Below, piece after piece: positions 17,701 to 25,223 of a DNA stretch of 64,000 nucleotides. Position 1 is the stretch's first letter. The number at the start of each line of letters is the position of its first letter. The stretch lies in assembly GCF_003955665.1 (NCBI RefSeq), contig NZ_RXHU01000039.1:4166-68165 (forward strand). Direction: 5' to 3'. This DNA is from Paenibacillus whitsoniae (lineage in GTDB: Bacteria; Bacillota; Bacilli; Paenibacillales; NBRC-103111). Made by a program: the position numbers and the translations under genes. The notes beneath the pieces were generated by a model. It searched no databases. It worked only from the letters and a program-made list of their open reading frames with translations, and had not been told where the DNA came from.

Positions 17701-20700
17701 TCTTCCCCCGCATAATCGGCCGTCGGCACATAAGTAAAAGCACCGCCTCCATATGTATCCATCGTCACAGTGCCATGCCCGGCCTGCGTGTCGATGTGGT
17801 AAGACAATGCATCCCCGTTCGGGTCAGTTCCCACGACCTGTTCAGTCAAACTCACATTCTCCGATGTTTCGAACGTGTTGCCCGAAGCCGTCGGACTGCC
17901 GTTCACCGTGAGGTTAACTACAGCTGGGTTACTTACTAAGCCGCCTTCATCCGTAATTGTAAATGTGAAGCTGTCCGGACCAATATAACCAGGCGCTGGC
18001 GTGTAAATCACTGCCCCGCTTGTACCCACTTGTGTCAACGTGCCGCCCTGCAACGTCGTACTAGGCACGTGATATACTACACCTGTCACGGAGGACAGAT
18101 CATCCATCCCGATGAGCATGATCGGTTTGGCAACGTCTTTGTTTGTCTTTACATCCTGACCGACTGCCACAGGCGGTCCGTTCACGATAATCGTCACCGT
18201 GGCTTCGCTGCTAGACAAGTTCCCTTCATCGGTCACTTTGTACGTAAAACTGTCAGAACCTGTATACCCTGCGCTTGGCGTATACGTCCACTTGTTTTTA
18301 TTCGTCGCGTCCTGCGTCAATGTTCCGTGCAACGGGGCTGTTGTCGCCGGCACGGTGTAGATGAGATTATTCACAGCGGTCAGATCGTCTGTGACTCCCA
18401 ACGTGATGACCTTCGGCGTATCCTTAACTACTTGCACCGTCTGGTCTGCCGCTGTAGGTGCTCCGTTCACCGTGATCGTGATCGTAGCTTCGCTGCTCGA
18501 CAAACCTCCCGCATCGGTCACTTTGTAGGTGAAACTGTCTGGGCCCGAGTATCCCGTAGTCGGCGTGTATGTCCATTTATTCTTGTCCACTGTGTCCTGT
18601 GACAATGTCCCATGTGCCGGCGCGGTTGTCGCCGGCACCGTGTAGATCAGATCATTCACGGCGGTCAGATCGTCCGTGACGCTCAAGGTGATGGCCTTCG
18701 CCGTATTTTGATTCACATCAACCGATTGCGCCGCTGCAGTTGGCGGTGCATTCACATTCGTTACGTCCGTTGTCACCGTATTGGATGCAAGATTGATACC
18801 CGAAATGACCGCAGCGCCACTGGTTATCTGTCCTGTCGTGCCTGGCGCGGTTGCATTGAAAGTCATCTCCTTACTGCCATTTGCGGGAACCGTAATACCT
18901 GATTGTGTTTGCCCTTCGCTGATGACGCTAAGACCTGTTTTGGGTGTATCTGTATAGTTATAAACCGTAACCGTATAATTGATAGTGCCGTTGAGCTGAG
19001 CAGTCGCTGGGCCAGCCTTAACAATCCCCATTTCCAAATCCAGCTTGCCGTTGTTGCCAAGTTTCATCGTCATTTTCCCACCGGACAATGACTCCTCGGT
19101 AACATAAGCCGCTCCGATGCCACCTGACTTGGAAACCGTCTGCGGGCTATTCAACGTTTGATAATACGGGCTGTCGGCGGGCGGAGTGAAGTAAGCCGCG
19201 GTTTTTGCCCCTCCGGCTGCGCTGCCGGAATTGAGATAGTAGGCAAGATTCAGTCCGCTGTCGTCAGGCAATGCTGCAAATGCAGGTTTAACTTTATAGT
19301 TGAGTGCAAAAGAACCATTTGTAGGCGCGGTATATTCTCCCGCCACCGGGCTAGTCCGGTTTGTAAAACGGTAAATGTGCGGCTGCATATCTGACGAATC
19401 GATGTACCAGGTGAGGCTGGTAACGCCATCAACCGTCTGAATGACAGCCTTGCTTCCATATCCGGCAAATTTATATGCCGTACCGCCGGTTATGCTCAGA
19501 CTTGTGTCGACCGCCGCAACAGCGTCTCCAATTTTCAGCGTGGACGTATCGACGGTCAGACCCTGACCGATTTCGTCAACGAAGACGATGGCGCTCTTGA
19601 TCTCGGCCGTTTCCGAGCTGCCTCCAAGCCCTCCGCCTGCAGGGATATCGAGCAGTGGAAGGATGGTCGTGGAAGCCTCTACGTCACTGGCCATCCCGTT
19701 GAAGGCTCCGCTGAGTAAATCATAGCTGGAGGCAAAGGTATAATAATTGCTGTAGACAAAAGTGTTGGCATAATCGATACCGCCCGGTCCAGAGACCGCA
19801 AAACCTGTCAGCTTATTATAGGTAGCTACCGCCGAACCATCTCTAAAGCTACTATTTGTTCTATTATCATAAAGTGTTTTTGGGTCAAGACCCGCCCAAG
19901 CATAAACTGGACTACTGCCACTGGGTCCGTTAATTGCCGCTGATGAACCCAAACCAACCGTATAAAATTTGGATTCCGTGGACTCTCCGTTGTAAGCTGT
20001 ATACTTTTCTCCTATAAGCTTTTTCATATACGCACCGGTGAGCGTGGTCAGCGCAGCGATTTCATCCGTGCCCGTAGTTGTCGAGGCGGATCCGCTAGCA
20101 GGCACGTAATTATTATCAGAGGAGCTTGGCCGGTTATAATTTGCAATTGTAATTGCATCGGTTAACGCATTGTTATAATCAGACTCAAATGATTTGCCTT
20201 TGGGTGACGTATACCATGCTTTTTTGGCATTTACCGCCGCTCCGTCTGAAAGGATAAATACGTAAGGCTGGCGCCTAGGTCCGTCTTCCCTCGTTCCCAA
20301 ATCCTTGATCGTCTTTGAAATTCCGTACATAATTCCGTCCTGGGTCGGTGTTCCCGCCCCCAACGATACCTGTGCAGCTGAAATAGAACTGCCATCTCTT
20401 CTTAGATTGCTGTTTGGAGTGATGGTATAATTCGAATACTTTAAATAATCTTCACTTTCATGGCCTGAAGTAAATTCATAATGACCCAAGTCCAACATCG
20501 TACCGAGGTGATTAGTCGTAGCGCCCCCTCCAAACCAATAGACTGCAACTCGGTTGTTCGGGTTTGCGTTCATAACGGTACGGATGGCTTCATTTGCCGC
20601 AAGTGCCATGGCTTGTACGCGGTAATAAGTGCCTCCACCTGGTTTCGCGATGTCATTGCCAGATGAGCCCATAGACAGACTCATGTCCAAAATAAACGTC

Positions 20701-21068
20701 ACATCCGCCGCCGGCGTGTTGCCACTGCCGCCACCTACGCCAGGGTTCTGCGAGTTGACAGTCACATATTCCTGTGCCAATGTAGACAACTTGACACCGA
20801 AACTGCCGTCACTTTCCGCCGTTACGCTCTTGTCGGTCCATATGCGCCCGGCTGAACCTGTTGTGCCGAACCCGCTAGGTGAGCCGACAGGCGCCGCATC
20901 TGTCACCGGATCGGCCGTCAACTTGACTTGGAACTGCTTGTAGTTCGCTGTAGTCGACGTGGGCGCCGCCGCTGCCGCTACGCTGGCGGGGGAAAAGCCA
21001 ATAGCCCCTACGACCAGGAGCAGAGCTAGCCCTGCTGAAATTAATCTTTTAATGCCGTTGTGTCTCAT
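14709..21068 (-). CDS. Giant SLH-anchored surface protein with vWA and Ig/cadherin-like repeats
   Basis: A 2119-residue secreted protein. Domains in order: signal peptide (about 1-33, ends SVAAAAA); a vWA-like domain (about 118-460) with the metal-site motif DMSLSMGSS near residue 128; a mixed beta region; four cadherin-like repeats of about 95 residues (roughly 770-1145), each ending SFT-K-TD-G-L and opening NGPPV-type; carboxypeptidase-regulatory-like beta domains (about 1270, 1470, 1680); an invasin-like Ig domain (about 1365-1460); a CARDB/DUF11-like domain (about 1790-1895); and three SLH modules (about 1905-2090) with GYPDGTFK and ITRVEA motifs. SLH modules bind pyruvylated secondary wall polymer, so the protein should be displayed on the cell surface. 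An adhesin role is inferred from the vWA and repeat architecture. There is no LPxTG motif. The gene is single, with its own terminator. Confidence 0.88.
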   Translation of the reverse strand: MRHNGIKRLISAGLALLLVVGAIGFSPASVAAAAAPTSTTANYKQFQVKLTADPVTDAAPVGSPSGFGTTGSAGRIWTDKSVTAESDGSFGVKLSTLAQEYVTVNSQNPGVGGGSGNTPAADVTFILDMSLSMGSSGNDIAKPGGGTYYRVQAMALAANEAIRTVMNANPNNRVAVYWFGGGATTNHLGTMLDLGHYEFTSGHESEDYLKYSNYTITPNSNLRRDGSSISAAQVSLGAGTPTQDGIMYGISKTIKDLGTREDGPRRQPYVFILSDGAAVNAKKAWYTSPKGKSFESDYNNALTDAITIANYNRPSSSDNNYVPASGSASTTTGTDEIAALTTLTGAYMKKLIGEKYTAYNGESTESKFYTVGLGSSAAINGPSGSSPVYAWAGLDPKTLYDNRTNSSFRDGSAVATYNKLTGFAVSGPGGIDYANTFVYSNYYTFASSYDLLSGAFNGMASDVEASTTILPLLDIPAGGGLGGSSETAEIKSAIVFVDEIGQGLTVDTSTLKIGDAVAAVDTSLSITGGTAYKFAGYGSKAVIQTVDGVTSLTWYIDSSDMQPHIYRFTNRTSPVAGEYTAPTNGSFALNYKVKPAFAALPDDSGLNLAYYLNSGSAAGGAKTAAYFTPPADSPYYQTLNSPQTVSKSGGIGAAYVTEESLSGGKMTMKLGNNGKLDLEMGIVKAGPATAQLNGTINYTVTVYNYTDTPKTGLSVISEGQTQSGITVPANGSKEMTFNATAPGTTGQITSGAAVISGINLASNTVTTDVTNVNAPPTAAAQSVDVNQNTAKAITLSVTDDLTAVNDLIYTVPATTAPAHGTLSQDTVDKNKWTYTPTTGYSGPDSFTYKVTDAGGLSSSEATITITVNGAPTAADQTVQVVKDTPKVITLGVTDDLTAVNNLIYTVPATTAPLHGTLTQDATNKNKWTYTPSAGYTGSDSFTYKVTDEGNLSSSEATVTIIVNGPPVAVGQDVKTNKDVAKPIMLIGMDDLSSVTGVVYHVPSTTLQGGTLTQVGTSGAVIYTPAPGYIGPDSFTFTITDEGGLVSNPAVVNLTVNGSPTASGNTFETSENVSLTEQVVGTDPNGDALSYHIDTQAGHGTVTMDTYGGGAFTYVPTADYAGEDSFTFKVMDEDGLESEPVTVAITILKSLDGWVGNNGLGVLNPPVIVGAGDPLKLSAISSIFATSAKATITYKILNAANMLVDQIDTVDLAVNPVGTTLVGTQWTNVNYRLNDKAVTGFYTVTYATYKQGNPFQTEPSDRLADNHFSVVTNINLVGTVQRDGEAGPNLPLAGAKVTLYDPTGLNKVAETTTDANGGYSFEDIATKNYLIEVGKQGYTSKKRVFNALPTTTGQTEVRQDFLLVNFGLGLTATPTAIVGDGNTTSVLKTVITDRNGNPIPNIEVVFGALVGTFPGGSTAVTNANGVASVVFKSAKIEGILSQLVPVTATVNDDANGLHDTAQILITFEPASVVGQVTNTTNGHAGSNVLAGVPIKLTADFDGDGIIDFSAETVTDSDGKYSIAVPRGDKPYHLEVIRTENIGGVATPVSYQQTANVGIVTGAGNESFNSEKTATGIVLFKQQDGTEEGKSSLPSSDLKNSMKVYVKKTDGTYIEDSPGHPKSFALANQGVFNVEGLSVNEAYTLDFAYEVSPGKEIVLSHRTVQVSADGEMNITQELIDPYGKVTDAVTNSPIAGAHVVLYYAGTTTGVVLPGIAGFAPNNNASPDQYTDASGDYAYMVFPDTDYKLVVSKEGYNTKTIDNIHVGKDIVKQDFTLDPIPPSNGTPSVPTPTNVTLNLSVDKNLVQEGGNSTISVDYTNPTATTIKDGKITVTVPDGAKIVDADGGTVDGNTITWPITDLPVGQAGSHHVVVKWPQLSTKDADFDLQGKFTVGVNAVKASSTVRVKVFSDRYNHLQHQHYILGYPDGTFKTNNALTRAELAAIVARLTENVKIEAPLTFRDVSETHWAANYIKIVTKHGFFNGFEDGTFHPEAPVTRAELASVMVRFLKLNVGVTGDYHFTDVQGHWAAQSIEELYREKFLAGYPDGTFKPAANITRVEAVTLINRMLYRGPLTGISPLFPDVSSTYWGFGDIMEASVSHESTRNADGSEAWLNKIADDVQ

Positions 21069-21524
21069 GCTTATTTCCCATTCCCTTCGCTCAAGACACT
21101 AACCGGAATGGCATCCGGCAGCCTTGGGCAATTTTTGGTATTCTCGCGTCACTTGACAGAAATTGACAAATAGCACGGTTTGCAAGTTTGATTCATGCGA
21201 CCTTAGACCTAAATTCCTATTACAATAAGCACTATAACACACGATTCTGAACAATTTCTGAACAAAACAACCCGCGAGCATAGGATCTTTGACCTACAAT
21301 ATACCAAAACCTTTGAAATAATTCATTAGAAAATTCGACAATTTCATGCACATTTTTAACGGGAATTTATGGAATCGGCTAGATTTGCTGGGGGCACAGA
21401 AGGAGCAGGACTAGTGAACCAGGATAAGGGGCTATCTACAATTTTCCGGTGTCAGAATAATTTTACATTAAAAGTAAATCTTAGTTATATTGATCAGTCG
21501 ACTATGATGAATGGAGAATCTACA
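21069..21524. other. Divergent intergenic region
   Basis: This 456-bp AT-richer gap separates the start of the giant surface-protein gene from the small membrane-protein pair on the plus strand. Two TTGACA-like boxes (about 21154 and 21165) can be seen, but no convincing -10 box at proper distance, no terminator and no strong dyad. An in-frame extension of the next gene begins at 21369 but lacks a ribosome site. Confidence 0.4.
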
Positions 21525-21686
21525 ATGGACAGTTTACAAGACGAACCCCCCTCGGCAACAGCATTAGAAGCTGATATCCTTACCTACGCCCAAGATGGTG
21601 ACAAGCTCATGGTAAAGAACGGATGGATGGAAGAACCTCCCCAAGCCGAGGATCGATATCAATTAATAAGCCCTACTCAAATGTAA
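21525..21686 (+). CDS. Small acidic protein of unknown function
   Basis: A 53-residue acidic, hydrophilic protein beginning MDSLQDEPPSATALEADI. I do not recognise a family. ATG at 21525 is preceded by a TGGAG ribosome site. The frame stays open back to 21369, but that part is not protein-like. Its TAA stop overlaps the ATG of the following membrane-protein gene by one base (TAATG), so the two are translationally coupled and probably work together. Confidence 0.6.
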   Translation: MDSLQDEPPSATALEADILTYAQDGDKLMVKNGWMEEPPQAEDRYQLISPTQM

Positions 21687-22168
21687 TGTTATACGCTATG
21701 GAGAATCGGATCGAGAAGCTGCTATGGAGTATGGCCTTCCCAGGGCTTAGTCAACTTTTACATCGGAAATATTGGAAGGGGGTCCTCTTCATTGGCTTGG
21801 AATTTCTGGTCAATGTTCAATCCCACTTTAATGAGATCATTATGTCAAGTTTTCAAGGGGATATTCCAAAAGCGATTAGTCAAGCCAATTACCAATGGCT
21901 CATGTTTTATCCTTGCCTGTATTTTTTTGCTGCATGGGATACATACCGTGATGTGACAGGGGAAAAATCCCGATATTCTTACTTGCCATTTGTTTTATCT
22001 GCCTATTTAGTTACAGTGGGAGTCATGTACTCTCCTAGTTTTACAATTTTTGGATTATTGTTGGGACCGGTATGGTTGCCAATACTTTGCTGCTTTGTAG
22101 GAATAGGGCTAGGCTTGCCATTAAAATGGCTTTTGTTGAAGCTGATTCACGAAAGGGAAATGGATTGA
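21686..22168 (+). CDS. Conserved membrane protein of unknown function
   Basis: A 160-residue protein with about four hydrophobic helices and a polar N-terminus (ENRIEKLLWSMAFPGLSQLL), a pattern seen in short Bacillus and Paenibacillus membrane proteins with no known role. The start is the ATG at 21686 that shares a base with the upstream stop. It has no independent ribosome site, which supports coupling. The open frame back to 21623 is discounted because it overlaps the upstream gene. The 3' end overlaps the convergent ldh gene by 22 bp. Confidence 0.65.
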   Translation: MLYAMENRIEKLLWSMAFPGLSQLLHRKYWKGVLFIGLEFLVNVQSHFNEIIMSSFQGDIPKAISQANYQWLMFYPCLYFFAAWDTYRDVTGEKSRYSYLPFVLSAYLVTVGVMYSPSFTIFGLLLGPVWLPILCCFVGIGLGLPLKWLLLKLIHEREMD

Positions 22169-23064
22169 ATCAGCTCCTTCATCTTTTGCGCCGACCGCTG
22201 AAGCTGCTCTTGCTCCAACTCCGAGAGCTCTAGTTTGAGCACTTCGCGAACGCCGCTGCGATCCACGACGCAAGGGACGCCCAAATAGACATTCGATACC
22301 CCGTGATAATCCTGAAGCAGCGTCGAGACATTAAGCACAGCACCTTCGTCGCGAAGAATTGCGGTACAGATACGGTCGAGTGCGAGGGCGATCGCGTAGT
22401 AGGTAGCTCCCTTGGCCGAGATAATCTCATATGCCGCATCCCTCGTGTTCGTGAAAATTCTATCCTTCGTCTCCTCGTTGAATGGAATGCGGGTTCCGGC
22501 GATATTGGCCAGACTCCACACCGGGAGTTCGGAATCGCCATGCTCGCCGATGATATGCGCATGCACGCTGCGCGGATCGATGCCCAGCTCTTCTCCGATT
22601 AGGTAACGGAAACGCGAACTGTCGAGCAGCGTGCCCGAACCGATGATCCGCTGAACAGGCCACTGCGACTTCCGCCACGAAAAGTAGCTCATGATGTCCA
22701 CAGGGTTGGAAGCGATCAGCAGAATGCCGTCCTGATTGTACTTGAGCACTTCCGTCATGATACTCTCGAAGATGCCGACATTCCTTTTTAACAGATCGAC
22801 CCTCGTCTCGCCTGGCCTTTGGGCAGCTCCTGCTGTAATGATGATCACGCTGGCATCGCGGCAATCCTCGTATTCGCCCGCCCACACCTTCGTTTTTCCT
22901 AGGAAAGGGAGGCCGTGGTTCATATCGATCGCGTCGCCTTTCGCCTTGCCTTTGTTGGCGTCAATGAGCACCAGCTCATCCGCCCGCTCCCTCAGCAACA
23001 GTGTGTACGCCGTCGTCGCGCCGACAGCTCCTACGCCAATGATCACAATTTTCGTTTTATTCAT
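22147..23064 (-). CDS. ldh: L-lactate dehydrogenase
   Basis: A 305-residue NAD-dependent L-lactate dehydrogenase that interconverts pyruvate and L-lactate in the cytoplasm. The Rossmann loop GVGAVGATTAY is at residues 10-20, the substrate-loop arginines at 83 and 88 (QRPGETR), Asp148/Arg151 in LLDSSRFR and the catalytic His175 in GEHGDS. The Gln-Arg at the loop marks a lactate rather than malate dehydrogenase. ATG at 23064 has a GGAGGGCG ribosome site inside the preceding FNT-channel gene, with which it overlaps by 8 bp. The two form an operon that probably makes and exports lactate under low oxygen. Confidence 0.93.
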   Translation of the reverse strand: MNKTKIVIIGVGAVGATTAYTLLLRERADELVLIDANKGKAKGDAIDMNHGLPFLGKTKVWAGEYEDCRDASVIIITAGAAQRPGETRVDLLKRNVGIFESIMTEVLKYNQDGILLIASNPVDIMSYFSWRKSQWPVQRIIGSGTLLDSSRFRYLIGEELGIDPRSVHAHIIGEHGDSELPVWSLANIAGTRIPFNEETKDRIFTNTRDAAYEIISAKGATYYAIALALDRICTAILRDEGAVLNVSTLLQDYHGVSNVYLGVPCVVDRSGVREVLKLELSELEQEQLQRSAQKMKELIQSISLS

Positions 23065-23878
23065 CCAAATCGCCCTCCGTTAATGTAGTAGTCGAATTAA
23101 GATCTTCCAAATACGGTTTGTTCACATAGTGATACATCACGCCCATCAGCACTGCGCCGCCAATGATATTGCCCAGCGTGACGGGAATGAGATTATGAAA
23201 CACCCCGCCGATGGATATCGTCCCAGGATGGTGCAGCACCAACGCGATCGCGAACGTGCACATATTGGCAATGCTATGTTCGTAGCCGGAGATAAAGAAG
23301 CAGAACACGAAGAGAACCATAGCGAACATCTTCGCTCCGTCTCCCTTGAGCGACAGAGGAACGAAGAAGGCCAGACAGACGAGCCAGTTACAGAGGATGG
23401 CCCGGAAGAACAGTTCCCCCATCGGCAGATTCATTTTTTTATCCACGACACTGAGCAGGAACTCGTTGACAGACGACTCCGCGAATAGTCCGGTCGTGTA
23501 GATTATGAGCGCGAAAAAGGCGGCACCGATGATGTTGCCTACGTAGGTATACAACCATAGCCGCAACACGGTACGCCACTTCATTTTCCGTCGCAGGGCC
23601 GTGTACGTGAAATAAAAGGTGTTACCCGTGAACAGGTCCCCTCCCCCGTAAGCGATCAGAATGATGGCCGCACCGAAAGTAATGGCTGCCATGGGGTACG
23701 TAAGCGGCGAATGTTCCCCATAAAAGAAGCTGCCCGTCTTGAACGCAACGATGACGCCGAACCCGATGAACATACTCGCGAGTGCGGAGCGCGCGATATA
23801 CCTTAGACGGCTCATCTTGAATACTTTGAGCTTCTTCAAGGCAAGCTGTTCAACCTTCTCGAGAGCGGCAACTTCCAT
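23057..23878 (-). CDS. Formate/nitrite-type (FNT) anion channel, probable lactate or formate exporter
   Basis: A 273-residue membrane protein of the FNT family (FocA/NirC/PfFNT fold) with six main helices and family phrases such as GGGDLFTGNTFYF, LCNWLVCLAFF and GYEHSIANMC. The last holds the conserved central histidine that protonates the monocarboxylate. FNT proteins move formate, nitrite, lactate or acetate as pentameric channels. Here the next gene, overlapping by 8 bp, is ldh, so lactate release is the likely job (inference from context). ATG at 23878 is spaced correctly from GGAGG. The GTG at 23884 is too close. Confidence 0.88.
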   Translation of the reverse strand: MEVAALEKVEQLALKKLKVFKMSRLRYIARSALASMFIGFGVIVAFKTGSFFYGEHSPLTYPMAAITFGAAIILIAYGGGDLFTGNTFYFTYTALRRKMKWRTVLRLWLYTYVGNIIGAAFFALIIYTTGLFAESSVNEFLLSVVDKKMNLPMGELFFRAILCNWLVCLAFFVPLSLKGDGAKMFAMVLFVFCFFISGYEHSIANMCTFAIALVLHHPGTISIGGVFHNLIPVTLGNIIGGAVLMGVMYHYVNKPYLEDLNSTTTLTEGDLDE

Positions 23879-24000
23879 ATGCACTCACCTCCGAACTTGA
23901 TGGCATGCAGAGCAAAGATTTGATTGTATTTAGAGCAGTTAATATAGACGCCGGCAATGCTTCCTTAGAACAGATAGTAAATGAAAAGGTCAAATCTTGC

Positions 24001-24016
24001 TGTGATGTTTATCACA
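24001..24016. promoter_or_regulatory. CRP/FNR- or Rex-type box upstream of FNT-ldh
   Basis: TGTGA-N6-TCACA, a perfect 5+5 dyad, lies 123 bp upstream of the FNT start. It fits the Bacillus Fnr/CRP consensus and also the core of the Rex site (TTGTGA-N6-TCACAA). Both regulators are known to control fermentation genes according to oxygen or NADH/NAD+, which matches the downstream lactate operon. Confidence 0.6.
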
Positions 24017-24037
24017 TCCTAGTTCCGGCAAATTCCT

Positions 24038-24059
24038 GTGTGCAAACCTGTTTGCACAC
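24038..24059. promoter_or_regulatory. Perfect 10-2-10 inverted repeat
   Basis: GTGTGCAAAC and GTTTGCACAC flank a CT centre. It lies between the FNT-ldh operon and the plus-strand nuclease/HTH-like gene, 22 bp from the TGTGA-type box. It may be an operator of either gene. The arms could also form a hairpin but no T-run follows. Confidence 0.55.
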
Positions 24060-24063
24060 GAAC

Positions 24064-24121
24064 AAAAGAGGGCTGCAACAGCCTGCCTCTCGACAACCTG
24101 TTACATCCCCCATTGCGCTCC
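24064..24121. repeat. Dispersed repeat, left copy
   Basis: About 55 bp beginning AAAAGAGGGCTGCAACAGCC and ending in a CCCCC tract recurs in diverged form at 25148-25205. The two copies flank the nuclease/HTH-like gene and palindrome cluster B. The first 24 nt can form a hairpin (AGAGG-GCTG with CAGC-CCTCT), so decayed terminators are an alternative reading. Confidence 0.5.
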
Positions 24122-24180
24122 TTCAAATTTTATGACACACTAGGGATATCCATATATTTACAGCCACGTGGCAAAGCATG

Positions 24181-24226
24181 CCCCGCTTCCTTTCCAGACC
24201 GGAAAGGACGGGGCTTTTTGTTTTTT
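24181..24226 (+). terminator. Terminator-like hairpin in the leader of the nuclease/HTH-like gene
   Basis: CCCCG-TTCCTTTCC pairs with GGAAAGG-GGGG over a short loop, followed by CTTTTTGTTTTTT on the plus strand. It ends only about 12 bp before the ribosome site of the gene at 24248. Such a position suggests an attenuator, or protection from transcription coming from upstream. Confidence 0.75.
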
Positions 24227-24247
24227 GAAAAGCGAGGAGGACTGGGA

Positions 24248-24931
24248 ATGGGATTTCAAATTGAACACGAGAAATGGATGATTAACCATCTAAAACGAAG
24301 AAAAGGGGAGCGACTCGATGCCCTGAAACGCGGTCATGGCTACGGAAATAGATTGTTCGTCGAAAAAGTTTGGTGGCCGCTTGTCGGTCATTTCCACGGG
24401 TTGCATCCAGAATATGAAGTGATGGATTGGCGAGGAAGATCCTACTTTATTGACTTCATGTGGAGGGTTGGTGCCTTGCAGATTGGATTGGAAATCATGG
24501 ACTGTGGGTCCCACGGAAAGGACCGGACGAAATATCGCATGGATTTGAACCGGGGACTTTTTCTGCAGGCTCAAGACTGTGCGATCTACTACATCTCTTT
24601 GGATGAGCTAAAAGAAAATCCCTCGTTCATACTCTCCGCCTTGCGGAACATCTTGTCCCCTTATTTGACCGCGGTGCTAGGAGTTGCAAGAGCGGTTCCA
24701 AGACCCTTTTCAAAAATAGAACGAGACTTAATGCGAGCAGCCATTCGCCACAATCGTGTTCTTCGTCCAACTGCGGCAGCGCGAGAACTGGAACTTCATC
24801 CTATGACCGTCATAAAGTACTGTCGCATACTAGAGGAAAAAGGAAAGTTTCGATCGGTAGCCAGGGGCGCGTCTGGGCGGGTTATTTACTATGAATACGT
24901 GGGTTCCATCCAAAGTCCGGATTTAGTGTAA
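24248..24931 (+). CDS. Nuclease-like protein with C-terminal HTH
   Basis: A 227-residue protein that I do not recognise as a named gene. Residues about 25-145 resemble a PD-(D/E)XK-type fold: a helix with GHGYGNRLFVEKVWW, a strand with YFIDF (Asp near 69), then GLEIMDC (Glu near 82) and a later aromatic/KYR segment. This is related in style to DUF559/VSR endonuclease domains. Residues about 165-215 look like a winged HTH (PTAAARELELHPMTVIKYCR). Activity is not certain: the usual Lys after the Glu is not clear. ATG follows AGGAGG. A terminator hairpin lies in its leader, cluster B lies just downstream, and similar repeats flank the locus. Confidence 0.5.
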   Translation: MGFQIEHEKWMINHLKRRKGERLDALKRGHGYGNRLFVEKVWWPLVGHFHGLHPEYEVMDWRGRSYFIDFMWRVGALQIGLEIMDCGSHGKDRTKYRMDLNRGLFLQAQDCAIYYISLDELKENPSFILSALRNILSPYLTAVLGVARAVPRPFSKIERDLMRAAIRHNRVLRPTAAARELELHPMTVIKYCRILEEKGKFRSVARGASGRVIYYEYVGSIQSPDLV

Positions 24932-24964
24932 CGTGTCCCTATAACCCTATGCTTCTGAAATGTA

Positions 24965-25084
24965 TATGAAAAATCGTATAGAATTTACGTGAAAAAGGCA
25001 ATTTTGACGATCCTGTATGAAAAATCATATAGAACCTGTCAATTTGCGCGTACTACAACAAATCGTATATGAAATATCATGCAG
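24965..25084. repeat. Palindrome cluster B (three elements, 51-52 bp spacing)
   Basis: Three TATGA-AAAA-TCATA-type near-palindromes have their TATGA at 24965, 25016 and 25068. The middle one is perfect over its 14-bp core. They lie between the 3' ends of the nuclease/HTH-like gene and the convergent sulfurtransferase gene. The spacing equals the outer spacing in the four-element clusters. A fourth member is not visible. The rest of this 292-bp gap holds the right copy of the 55-bp repeat. Confidence 0.75.
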
Positions 25085-25147
25085 ATTAACAGGCATTCAA
25101 ATAGCGTGTGCGAGCAGTGACCCCTGCAAGTTACGGAAAAAAGGCGC

Positions 25148-25205
25148 AAAAGGGCCGCAGCAGCCCACCTCTCGGCAAACTGCCACAGCCCCCAGACCCG
25201 CGTCC
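25148..25205. repeat. Dispersed repeat, right copy
   Basis: This is the diverged second copy of the 24064-24121 sequence, sharing GGGC-GCA-CAGCC, ACCTCTCG-CAA-CTG and the C-rich end. It lies immediately before the stop of the minus-strand sulfurtransferase gene. Confidence 0.5.
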
Positions 25206-25223
25206 GACGCGGCTCCAAACCTC

